Positions 7,513-14,110 of a DNA stretch of 14,110 nucleotides are shown piece by piece. Source of the DNA: JANXLO01 sp043762265 (GTDB taxonomy: Bacteria; Armatimonadota; Chthonomonadetes; Chthonomonadales; Chthonomonadaceae). How positions within the stretch are numbered: position 1 is the first letter of the stretch; the number at the start of each line of letters is the position of its first letter. The translations under genes and the position numbers were made by a program. The notes beneath the pieces are model-generated. The model ran no database searches. It was not told the DNA's origin and saw only the letters and a list, made by a program, of their open reading frames with translations. The DNA lies in assembly GCA_043762265.1 (NCBI GenBank), contig JAYUMV010000157.1, positions 1 through 14,110 of the forward strand, in the 5' to 3' direction.

Positions 7513-7601
7513 TAGGGCAGAGCATTACTGCTCCTCGCATGCCTCCAGAGGAGAATTGACGCGGTAAGAATCCAGGAAAACAGACGAAGGAAAGAGAGTT
7601 C

Positions 7602-8186
7602 ATGACGCCAACGCTGACGCCATTTGCACCTATAAAGACAGAGAGTTTCGCTGCCCGGTGGATGCTGGCTACGGCCATGACCGGGGTGACCTGCCTCTGC
7701 GCCCAAATTTCCGCTCCGCTCCCGTTTACTCCCGTACCTGTCACCCTTCAGGTATTCGCCGTGCTGCTTTCCGGCCTGTTGCTGGGGCGACGATGGAGCA
7801 CGGTCGCGCAGTTGCAGTATCTGATGCTCGGAGCGGTAGGTCTGCCGGTTTTCGCGCTCGGCAGAAGCGGAATGAGTGTGCTGTTTGGCCTGACCGGCGG
7901 CTATCTGCTCAGCTATCCTGTTGCGGCCGGGTTGACAGGCTGGTTCAGCGGCAAAAAGCCTTCATTGGGAGGGCAGTTGGGCGCTTGTCTGCTCGGGATA
8001 GGAGTCGTCTACGGGCTGGGCTGCCTGTGGCTGGCGCTTATGTCGTCTCCCGTGCTCTCTCCCAAGGCGGCGTTCGTGATGGGAGTGGGCTGGTTTATCG
8101 CGTGGGATGCCGCTAAGGCGCTGCTGGCCATCGCCGTGGCAGGCGGACTAAAAACACGAATTCAGAGCAAAATTTCAGGCTGGTAA
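7602..8186 (+). CDS. bioY: BioY, biotin-binding S component of an ECF transporter
   Basis: BioY is the membrane protein that captures biotin at high affinity for uptake, usually with a shared ECF energising module (EcfA/A'/T), though some BioY proteins act alone. The 194-residue length is normal. Six hydrophobic segments can be traced (about 20-37, 48-62, 69-86, 92-114, 125-147 and 157-181). The family features PVPVTLQ (45-50) and the G-rich GLTGGYLLSYP (96-106) are present. The start ATG follows a purine-rich AAGGAAAGAGAG. The gene lies 89 bases after prfA and 29 before prmC. No biotin-repressor operator with long TTGT...ACAA-type arms is seen upstream. No ecfA or ecfT gene is in the window; the ABC ATPase at 9058 lacks the EcfA look and is probably unrelated. 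Confidence 0.93.
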   Translation: MTPTLTPFAPIKTESFAARWMLATAMTGVTCLCAQISAPLPFTPVPVTLQVFAVLLSGLLLGRRWSTVAQLQYLMLGAVGLPVFALGRSGMSVLFGLTGGYLLSYPVAAGLTGWFSGKKPSLGGQLGACLLGIGVVYGLGCLWLALMSSPVLSPKAAFVMGVGWFIAWDAAKALLAIAVAGGLKTRIQSKISGW

Positions 8187-8215
8187 AAAGCCGAAAGCGA
8201 CGATAGGGATATGGC

Positions 8216-9061
8216 GTGGAGAGTTCCGAGAGGTTGCAGGTGGCCCTGGCGCGCCTGACGGCGGCTGGGGTGGAGAGCCCTCGTCTGGAGGCGCAGTTGC
8301 TGCTGGCGCAGGCGTTGGGAGTCACGCGTACCGCGATTGTCGCCGGAATCCATCGAGAACCGACCGTGGAGCAGTGCGCGGAGTTTGAGCGGCTGGTGCA
8401 GGCGCGGGAGCTTCGGATGCCGCTGGCCTATCTGCGGGGCACACAGGAGTTTTTTGGATTGACCTTTCGCGTTGGGCCGGAAGTGTTGATCCCACGCCCC
8501 GAAACCGAGATGCTCGTAGAGTTTGCGCTGGAGAAGTTGGAGACTACCGGAACTATGGCGGATGTTGGGACAGGCAGCGGCTGCATTCTGACGGCGACGC
8601 TGGCCAACGCGCCCCAGGTGCACGGCGTCGGTTTCGATCTGTCCGCAGCCGCACTGACGGCAGCACGATACAATATCGGACAGAACGGCGTAGCAGCGCA
8701 GGCCCGACTGGTGCAGAGCGATCTGCTATCGGGAGCGGGAGCAGAGCGTTTTCAGGTGATTGTTTCGAATCCGCCCTATATTCCTTCGAGAGAGATAGAG
8801 ACTCTGGCTCCGGAAGTGCGGGATGCGGAGCCGCGTCTGGCGCTCGATGGAGGGGCGGACGGGCTGGAGTGCTACCGCCGGTTGGCGACGCAGGCGCTGT
8901 GGGCCATGGGGAGCGGCGGGTGGCTGGCGGTCGAAGTCGGAAGAGGGCAGGCTCCGGACGTGGCCGTATTGTGGCAGGCTGCGGGTTGGCAGGAGGTCGC
9001 TACCCGATGTGATCTCGCCGGGATCGAGCGCGTGGTGTATGGGCGAAAGGGAGAGCGATGA
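8216..9061 (+). CDS. prmC: Release factor glutamine methyltransferase PrmC
   Basis: PrmC (HemK) uses SAM to N5-methylate the glutamine of the GGQ motif in release factors, which speeds peptide release. The 281-residue length is typical. The N-terminal helical domain ends at about residue 75. It is followed by VLIPRPETEML (90-100), the SAM-binding DVGTGSG (116-122) and the glutamine-binding catalytic NPPY (185-188). The LALDGGADGL segment after it is also characteristic. The start is GTG 8216 with AGGGAT just upstream; an ATG at 8211 is out of frame. The last four bases, ATGA, are shared with the next gene. It serves the prfA product encoded upstream, with bioY lying between. Confidence 0.96.
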   Translation: MESSERLQVALARLTAAGVESPRLEAQLLLAQALGVTRTAIVAGIHREPTVEQCAEFERLVQARELRMPLAYLRGTQEFFGLTFRVGPEVLIPRPETEMLVEFALEKLETTGTMADVGTGSGCILTATLANAPQVHGVGFDLSAAALTAARYNIGQNGVAAQARLVQSDLLSGAGAERFQVIVSNPPYIPSREIETLAPEVRDAEPRLALDGGADGLECYRRLATQALWAMGSGGWLAVEVGRGQAPDVAVLWQAAGWQEVATRCDLAGIERVVYGRKGER

Positions 9062-9831
9062 TCGTCTGTCAGAACCTGACCAAACAGTTCGGCGAACTGA
9101 CAGCGGTTAAGGATATGAGTTTTTCAGTCGCGGAAGGGGAACTGTTCGGCTTTCTCGGACCCAATGGGGCTGGCAAAACGACGACGATCAAGATGATCAC
9201 TGGCCTGCTGCGACCGACCTCTGGCCGCGCCCTGATCGGGGAGTTCGATGTCGAGACGCAGCCGTTGGAAGCCAAGCGTCTGTTCGGCTATATTCCCGAC
9301 AACCCTTTTCTCTACGAAAAACTGACCGGGCGCGAGTATCTGGCCTTCATGGCCGATCTCTACTCTACCGTGCTGCCGGATCGCTCGCAGCGCATCGACG
9401 AACTTCTGCACCTGTTCGACCTGTACGACAAGGGCAACGAGATGGTCCAGAGCTATTCGCGCGGAATGCGGCAGAAGATCGCACTGGCAGGCGCCCTGAT
9501 CCATAGCCCGAAGGTAATCCTGATGGACGAGCCGACCGTCGGCCTCGACCCGCAGAGCGCACAGGCCATGCAGGATATTCTGCGGGAACTTTGTCGGCGT
9601 GGCACCACGGTTTTTATCTCGACGCACAATCTCGGGATCGCCGAAAAACTGTGTGATCGCGTTGCGATCGTCAACAAGGGCGAACTGATCGCACAGGGCA
9701 CGGTCGCCGAACTGCGCGCCCATGTCGCGCCTATAACGGCAGATGAGACGTCGCCCCTGAGCTTGGAAGCGATCTTTTTCCTGTTGACGGGCAGCGCGAC
9801 CCGCGAAGAGTTGATGCGCTATCTCGGATAG
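9058..9831 (+). CDS. ABC transporter ATP-binding protein without adjacent permease
   Basis: This is a 257-residue cytoplasmic ATPase subunit of an ABC exporter-type complex. It shows Walker A GPNGAGKT (34-41), the signature YSRGMRQK (133-140), Walker B VILMDEPTVGLDP (153-165) and the switch histidine in STHN (H190). The wording of these motifs and the short C-terminal extension resemble the ABC-2/drug- and lipid-exporter type ATPases. Its start overlaps the prmC stop by four bases, so translation is probably coupled. The usual partner, a 6-helix permease, is absent: the next gene encodes a single-pass TPR protein. The substrate is unknown. Confidence 0.92.
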   Translation: MIVCQNLTKQFGELTAVKDMSFSVAEGELFGFLGPNGAGKTTTIKMITGLLRPTSGRALIGEFDVETQPLEAKRLFGYIPDNPFLYEKLTGREYLAFMADLYSTVLPDRSQRIDELLHLFDLYDKGNEMVQSYSRGMRQKIALAGALIHSPKVILMDEPTVGLDPQSAQAMQDILRELCRRGTTVFISTHNLGIAEKLCDRVAIVNKGELIAQGTVAELRAHVAPITADETSPLSLEAIFFLLTGSATREELMRYLG

Positions 9832-9839
9832 CATGAAGA

Positions 9840-10811
9840 ATGGAACCTGTTATGAACCCCTCTGGTGAGAATTCGCCGCCTGTTATCCGCCGCTTCCCGC
9901 TGTCCACGCTCTTGCTTCTCTTCAGCCTGGTCGCCTTTTTTTGCTGGTTCTTTTATATGCGGGTACAGTCTCTTCGCTACGCGGCCATCATCCAGTCGGG
10001 TTCCGCAGCGTTGGCCAAGAAAGATACCGCAAAAGCCAAAGGCCTCTTCGACTCATTTCTCCGCGCCAACGCCACCGATCCGAATGCATATGTCGTCATA
10101 AGCGATGTCTGTGCGAAGTCTGATCAGCCGAATCTAGCGCTGGAATACGCGCAACATGGCCTGAATGCTTGTAAAAATGCTCCTAAGCCGCAGCTTGCGG
10201 AACTCTATATGAACCTTGCACAGGCACAGGCGCTTGTGGAGCCCGCACACCCACAAACGAAAGCGATTGCGTCTGCCCGTATGGCTCTGAGCCTCGATCC
10301 CGACAATCTCGACGTCTTGAATGCTTTGGGTTATACCCTCGCCGACAACGATCAGGATCTGGGTGAGGCGGAGAAACGGCTGCGCCAAGCGCTACTGTTG
10401 CTCAAGCCAACTGGCGACGCGCTTTCCGACCTACGGCGTCCCCTGGTAGAAGACAGTTTCGGCTGGCTGCTCTACAAGAAGGGCGACTATGCGGGCGCGG
10501 CACTCACCCTGAATCAGGCTATTCAGGATATGCCCACCGGGCAGCCGGGCTACCTTGCCAAAGAGTACTACTACCACCTGGGGGCGGCCTCTCGCAAGGC
10601 CGGTCAGATCGACGAAGCGCGTCGTGCCCTGGACATTGCCCTGCACTACGACCCGACCTTCTCGGAGGCGAAAGCCGAAGAGGCCCTTCTGCCTCCCCCG
10701 AATACCCCTGCCGCAACACCGCCCCCCAGCGCTGCTTCACCCGCCAATCCCTCTGCTTCCGTTCCCGCCTCAACGCCTCCTTCCTCGTCGGTCCCCGGAC
10801 TGAAACTTTAG
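9840..10811 (+). CDS. Membrane-anchored tetratricopeptide-repeat protein
   Basis: No named family is recognised. The 323-residue protein has a short N-terminal stretch, one strongly hydrophobic segment (about 21-39) that fits a signal anchor, then helical pairs typical of TPR repeats at about 80-115, 120-155, 156-190, 205-232 and 242-274 (for example the canonical ALDIALHYDPTFSEA). The C-terminal tail (284-323) is rich in Pro, Ser and Ala and probably disordered. TPR domains bind partner proteins; here the partner is unknown. The gene starts 8 bases after the ABC ATPase stop, so it is probably in the same transcript. ATG 9852, four codons later, is an equally possible start. It is followed by convergent transcription from the sigma gene. 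Confidence 0.85.
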   Translation: MEPVMNPSGENSPPVIRRFPLSTLLLLFSLVAFFCWFFYMRVQSLRYAAIIQSGSAALAKKDTAKAKGLFDSFLRANATDPNAYVVISDVCAKSDQPNLALEYAQHGLNACKNAPKPQLAELYMNLAQAQALVEPAHPQTKAIASARMALSLDPDNLDVLNALGYTLADNDQDLGEAEKRLRQALLLLKPTGDALSDLRRPLVEDSFGWLLYKKGDYAGAALTLNQAIQDMPTGQPGYLAKEYYYHLGAASRKAGQIDEARRALDIALHYDPTFSEAKAEEALLPPPNTPAATPPPSAASPANPSASVPASTPPSSSVPGLKL

Positions 10812-10826
10812 CCCGGTGACTTCGCG

Positions 10827-10858
10827 CAAGGGTTGATAGGCTGGTCGCCTTCCCCTAT
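10827..10858. terminator. Weak hairpin between convergent genes
   Basis: GATAGG (10836-10841) can pair with CCTATC (10854-10859) in the 66-base gap between the TPR and sigma stops. The place suits a shared terminator, but the stem is short and no T-run follows. Confidence 0.25.
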
Positions 10859-10877
10859 CGCATGGCATCGTGGGGAA

Positions 10878-12008
10878 CTATGCGGCCTGGAGTGTTTCGC
10901 GGAGGGCCTGGCCAGCGCGGTTGCCGCGCAGTTTTTCGAGTGCTTGTAGTTCGATCTGGCGGGCGCGTTCGCGGGTCAGATGAAGCGATTTGCCGATCTC
11001 TTCAAGGGTGTGCGGCTCGTTGCCTTCGAGGCCAAAGCGCAGGCGCAGCACGTCCTGCTCGCGCGGAGTCAGGCTGTGCAATGCCCGCACCACTTCCTCC
11101 TGCACGGCATGCCGAAACACACGGGCGGAAGGGCTAGCGTACTCGTCGGAAGGGATCATGTCGGCAAGGCTGCGGTCGCCCTCCTCTCCGAGCGGGGCAT
11201 CGAGCGAGGCGGGCTCGACCATGCTCTGCAGCAGGTCGGTCAACTGGTCTTCCGTCATGGCCGCCGCCTGGGCAAGTTCGCCGCGACTGGGCTGTCGGCC
11301 AAACCGACCCTCCAGTTCGCCCCGAATGCGCGCGATACGGGCGATATTATCGACGACATAGGCGGGCAGTCGGATGCTGCGGCCGGAGTTGGCCAGGGCG
11401 CGCAGAATCGTCTGGCGAATCCAGGGGGTTGCGTAAGTGCTGAACCGGAACCCACGCCGCCAGTTGTACTTGTCGGTTGCCCGGATCAGGCCGATGACGC
11501 CCTCCTGAATCAGATCTTCCAGAGGCAGGCCCCGGTTCTGATAGCGTTGTGCGATCGAATTGACCAGGCGCATATTGCTGGTGACCAGAATGTCTTTCGC
11601 GCTCTGATCGCCGTTTTCGACGCGCCGTGCCAGAATGATCTCCTGGCAGGGAGACAGCAATGCGGTCTTACCGCCCGGTAACAGGGCCGAGTTGTCTATA
11701 TCCGGCGCCGAAGATACCGGAGGGTTATGTGACATTGACCGCAGACGGAGTTCGATAGGCGAAACGCCGCAGTCGTCCGTCTGCGTTCTCAGACGGGCGG
11801 GCTCTTCGTTTGCCGGCACGAAATCATCCATCAGGCGGCGCAGTTGAATTGTATCCATATCGGTAAAGTCGCCTCCCAGCTCGGGGGACAATGTGTCTGT
11901 GGTCTGGCGTGGCTTGCGCCCACGCGGTTTGCCCGTTCCAACTACCCCTGTATTGCTTCCGACCTTCTTCTCGCCTCGGATCGCTCGTGTGGCTCCCGCA
12001 CGAAACAT
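10878..12008 (-). CDS. Sigma-70 family RNA polymerase sigma factor (primary or group 2-like)
   Basis: This directs RNA polymerase to promoters. Region 2 is seen at about 121-205 (DLIQEGVIGLIRATDKY, then RRGFRFSTYATPWIRQT at 184-200), region 3 at about 207-285 (SIRLPAYVVDNIARI onward) and region 4 at about 305-362, ending in the helix-turn-helix TLEEIGKSLHLTRERARQIE. At 376 residues it lacks the large region 1.1 and non-conserved insert of E. coli RpoD, and resembles RpoS/SigA-type factors. Two oddities: the segment usually written YATWWIRQ reads YATPWIRQ, and the basic N-terminus contains KPRGRKPR (27-34), like an AT-hook. ATG 12008 has a strong AGGGGGA ribosome-binding site. It is not certain whether it is the primary sigma factor of the cell or an alternative one. 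Confidence 0.9.
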   Translation of the reverse strand: MFRAGATRAIRGEKKVGSNTGVVGTGKPRGRKPRQTTDTLSPELGGDFTDMDTIQLRRLMDDFVPANEEPARLRTQTDDCGVSPIELRLRSMSHNPPVSSAPDIDNSALLPGGKTALLSPCQEIILARRVENGDQSAKDILVTSNMRLVNSIAQRYQNRGLPLEDLIQEGVIGLIRATDKYNWRRGFRFSTYATPWIRQTILRALANSGRSIRLPAYVVDNIARIARIRGELEGRFGRQPSRGELAQAAAMTEDQLTDLLQSMVEPASLDAPLGEEGDRSLADMIPSDEYASPSARVFRHAVQEEVVRALHSLTPREQDVLRLRFGLEGNEPHTLEEIGKSLHLTRERARQIELQALEKLRGNRAGQALRETLQAA

Positions 12009-12074
12009 GTCGATCCCCCTTCACCGCCGCGCCCTGATCGGACAGTCGGCGTGTGCTTTCCTAGTCGTATATAC

Positions 12075-12110
12075 GGAACAGCAGTGCAAATGTTACGCCC
12101 TGCCTGTTCC
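12075..12110. promoter_or_regulatory. Inverted repeat upstream of the sigma gene
   Basis: GGAACAGCAG (12075-12084) faces CTGCCTGTTCC (12100-12110); the arms match fully apart from one extra C. It lies in the 152-base gap between the queE stop and the sigma ATG, about 70-100 bases before the start. It could be an operator, a 5'-leader hairpin or the queE terminator. TATATA at 12069-12074 (minus strand) beside it could be a -10 box, but no good -35 was found. Confidence 0.35.
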
Positions 12111-12160
12111 AACTCACGGAATCAGATCCAGGATAGCAGCGACAACGGGATGATCAACGA

Positions 12161-12958
12161 CTAGAGGAGGTGCATCATTTTGTGGGTCTGGGGAATGACG
12201 CGCACTTCGCGCAGTCGGCGGGCGGCACGGGCATGGAAGGCGATCATGCGAGCGGGATCGGTGGGGAGAGGCTCGTAGCCGAACGGAGTGACCGGCTGGA
12301 GAATAAGCGGAATAGCAGGATCGACGGCGGCAATCGTTTCGATCACGGCATCGAGTTCCGCTTCGGTCGTGGAGGGCGTCACAACGAACTTGCCGTAGAC
12401 GTTGGTGGCGCGAGCCACTTGCAAAAAGGCGCGGTGGCGCTCCCACGTCTGAGCCTCGGTCAGGCCAGTCGCGCTGGGTGCTTTGAAGTCCATCGAGACA
12501 TAGTCCAGTAAGGGCAGCACGCGGCGCAGATGGTCGGGCAGCATGCCGTTGGTTTCGAGAAAGATCTTCAGTCCAAGCGCACGGATCTCCGGCAGCCAGT
12601 TCTGTAAGAAGGCGGCATGCAGCAGTGGCTCGCCGCCGGTCACGGAGAGCGAGTGGTGCGGCTCGGCCAGGTAGCCGCGCACGATGGCGGTCAGGTCCGG
12701 GGCGGCGACGGGATTGGCGACGGTGCGGAACTGCCAGCTTCCCGGCAACGTCTCCACCCGGCAGAGGGGCGGAGAGCCGGACTCTTTCAGTGTCTCCGGG
12801 CTATCGCAGTAGGTGCAGCGCAGGTTGCAGCCATAGGTCCGGACGAACACTTGCCGATGTCCCACCAGAATGCCTTCGCCCTGAATGGACGAGAAGAGTT
12901 CTACCAGTCGAACGGCAGGGAGGGGAAGCGGTTTCAATTCCAGGTTTGCGACGCTCAT
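12161..12958 (-). CDS. queE: 7-carboxy-7-deazaguanine synthase QueE (radical SAM)
   Basis: QueE converts 6-carboxy-tetrahydropterin to 7-carboxy-7-deazaguanine, a step toward preQ0 and queuosine in tRNA. The radical SAM cluster motif CNLRCTYC supplies C44, C48 and C51 (CxxxCxxC). The family start LFSSIQGEGILVGHRQVFVR (21-40) and SVTGGEPLL (105-113) are clear. The end HKMMHLL is also typical of QueE. The 265 residues suit the longer forms of the family, with the usual insert after the cluster. Its ATG overlaps the folP stop by four bases. No preQ1 riboswitch is seen, as expected for an internal operon gene. The other queuosine genes are not in the window. Confidence 0.93.
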   Translation of the reverse strand: MSVANLELKPLPLPAVRLVELFSSIQGEGILVGHRQVFVRTYGCNLRCTYCDSPETLKESGSPPLCRVETLPGSWQFRTVANPVAAPDLTAIVRGYLAEPHHSLSVTGGEPLLHAAFLQNWLPEIRALGLKIFLETNGMLPDHLRRVLPLLDYVSMDFKAPSATGLTEAQTWERHRAFLQVARATNVYGKFVVTPSTTEAELDAVIETIAAVDPAIPLILQPVTPFGYEPLPTDPARMIAFHARAARRLREVRVIPQTHKMMHLL

Positions 12959-13881
12959 GGGGTGTTTCCAGGCGGGGGCCAGCCGCGCACGATGGCGTCC
13001 GACATGCGGGCCACGCGTGTCATCTCTTTGACATCGTGGACACGGACGATGGCGGCGCCGTTGGCGATGGAGAGCGCGACCGTCGCGGCGGTGCCTTCCA
13101 GGCGGTCTTCCGGAGGCAGATCTCCCAGCACCTTGCCGATGGTCGATTTGCGGGAGGCGCCGAGCAGCAGCGGATAGAGAGGCGTCGTAAGCTCGCGCAG
13201 ACGGCGCAGCAGTTCCAGATTGTGCGCGACGGTCTTGCCGAACCCGATGCCCGGGTCCAGCACAATGTTCGTGGGCAGTATGCCTGCTTCCAATGCTGCG
13301 GTCGCTCGCTCCATCAAATGCTCGCGCACCTCGTGCACCACGTCCTCATAGAATGGTTTGGCAGGAATCTCGGTCGGCAGTCCGAGGAGATGCATGAGGC
13401 ACACCGGTGTGCCCAACTCTGCAACGGCTGCCGCCATATTGGGGTCGGCGCGCAGGGCGCTGATGTCGTTGATCATCGTCGCTCCCGCCTCGACCGCCTG
13501 CCGCGCCACCGACGCTTTGTAGGTGTCCACGGAGATCGGCACGTTGGGCATCCGCTCTGCAATCGCCTGAATGATCGGCAAAATGCGGCGCAACTCTTCG
13601 TTCGCGCTGAGTGGAGCGCCGGTTGTGAAGGTGGCGGGGCGAGTCGACTCTCCGCCGATGTCCAGGATGTCTGCGCCTTCCGCCACCATGCGCTCGGCAT
13701 GCTCCAGCGCCGCGTGCGGCACAAAAAAACGCCCTCCGTCCGAGAACGAGTCCGGCGTCACGTTCAGCACCCCCATGACGAGAGTCCGGTGGCCTGCACG
13801 CGCGGTTGCGAGCAGAGTGTGCAGGCGGTGGACGGATGGGCGGAGTGCGAAGCTAATTGTAGAACACGGCATGGGCTTCAT
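12955..13881 (-). CDS. folP: Dihydropteroate synthase
   Basis: FolP joins p-aminobenzoate to hydroxymethyl-dihydropterin diphosphate to make dihydropteroate for folate; it is the target of sulfonamides. The pterin- and diphosphate-binding landmarks are all present: MGVLNVTPDSFSDGG (36-50), DIGGESTRP (74-82), SVDT with D119, IND (137-139), DPGIGFGKT (209-217), GASRKS (241-246) and RVHDV (280-284). The 308 residues include about 30 extra at the N-terminus compared with E. coli FolP. ATG 13881 overlaps the preceding gene by 29 bases; ATG 13872 is another possible start, and neither has a strong ribosome-binding site. It overlaps queE by four bases, so the two are co-translated. Confidence 0.96.
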   Translation of the reverse strand: MKPMPCSTISFALRPSVHRLHTLLATARAGHRTLVMGVLNVTPDSFSDGGRFFVPHAALEHAERMVAEGADILDIGGESTRPATFTTGAPLSANEELRRILPIIQAIAERMPNVPISVDTYKASVARQAVEAGATMINDISALRADPNMAAAVAELGTPVCLMHLLGLPTEIPAKPFYEDVVHEVREHLMERATAALEAGILPTNIVLDPGIGFGKTVAHNLELLRRLRELTTPLYPLLLGASRKSTIGKVLGDLPPEDRLEGTAATVALSIANGAAIVRVHDVKEMTRVARMSDAIVRGWPPPGNTP

Positions 13882-14110
13882 GCGGGCATTCTATCACCAT
13901 ATCGAGCAGGAAGCCGTTCAGCATATGGTTGCCGAAAGGGCTCAACAAAAATCCCCGCTCTTCGACCGCATTCTGCGGATCGCGCAGCACCTGCGTTCGG
14001 AACATCGTGTCGTCCATGGTGAGAATAAAAATCTGCTGCAACTGGAACATATCGAGGGTATGCAGGCTGTCTCTGGCCGGGATCGCGTAGGGGCCTTCCG
14101 GGTCCAGTTC
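13853..14110 (-). CDS. Unrecognised protein, C-terminal 85 residues only
   Basis: The minus-strand frame is open from the right window edge to TAG at 13853-13855, giving the last 85 residues of a protein whose start lies outside the window. The visible part reads as a mixed alpha/beta soluble region, for example LDMFQLQQIFILTMDD and NHMLNGFLLDMVIE, and ends HAVFYN. No catalytic motif, membrane segment or repeat is seen, and I do not recognise the family. It overlaps the folP start by 29 bases and is probably the upstream member of the same operon. Confidence 0.6.
   Translation of the reverse strand, partial: ELDPEGPYAIPARDSLHTLDMFQLQQIFILTMDDTMFRTQVLRDPQNAVEERGFLLSPFGNHMLNGFLLDMVIECPHEAHAVFYN

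Noticed and set aside
7556..7590. TTGACG upstream of bioY as a -35 box
   Set aside because: At 17 bases spacing the -10 position reads AACAGA, a poor match, so a separate bioY promoter is not supported.
12625..14022. 465-residue plus-strand open frame
   Set aside because: It lies antisense across queE and folP, both identified by catalytic motifs, and has a composition rich in Arg, Gly and Ala.
1..14110. CRISPR array
   Set aside because: No regularly spaced direct repeats were seen.

Overview
The window comes from a bacterium of moderately high GC with ordinary Shine-Dalgarno starts and tightly packed, overlapping genes. The housekeeping set (prfA, prmC, bioY, folP, queE and a primary-like sigma factor) is bacterial but does not fix a phylum. 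An early-branching lineage such as Armatimonadota is possible, but that is only an impression.

Left half (1-6026): a defence island around a type I restriction-modification locus read on the minus strand. In transcription order it holds a 5'-truncated hsdM (5185-4493), a non-coding spacer with a MITE-like inverted-repeat element (about 4022-4341), a RhuM-family gene (3928-2876), hsdS (2876-1638) and the first 547 codons of hsdR (1641 to the window edge). rhuM/hsdS and hsdS/hsdR overlap by 1 and 4 bases, so the three are probably translationally coupled. hsdM lacks its N-terminal domain and the SAM-binding motif I. It meets, head to head at about 5185-5200, an AT-richer plus-strand gene for an FRG-domain protein whose 5' end also looks lost. 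The locus therefore looks like a restriction system disabled by rearrangement, unless an intact methyltransferase lies elsewhere.

Middle (6027-10811): a non-coding stretch with several hairpins and a good sigma-70-type promoter (TTGCCA, 17 bp, TACAAT) leads into a plus-strand cluster: prfA (release factor 1), bioY (biotin ECF transporter S component), prmC (the methyltransferase that modifies release factors), an ABC transporter ATPase overlapping prmC by 4 bases, and a membrane-anchored TPR protein. prfA and prmC act together: PrmC methylates the GGQ glutamine of RF1. bioY sits between them.

Right (10878-14110): convergent minus-strand genes. A partly visible unrecognised gene is followed by folP (dihydropteroate synthase), queE (7-carboxy-7-deazaguanine synthase, 4-base overlap with folP) and, after a 152-base gap, a sigma-70 family factor with an unusual promoter-melting segment and an AT-hook-like N-terminal motif. 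folP and queE both belong to pterin/deazapurine metabolism, which shares GTP-derived precursors.
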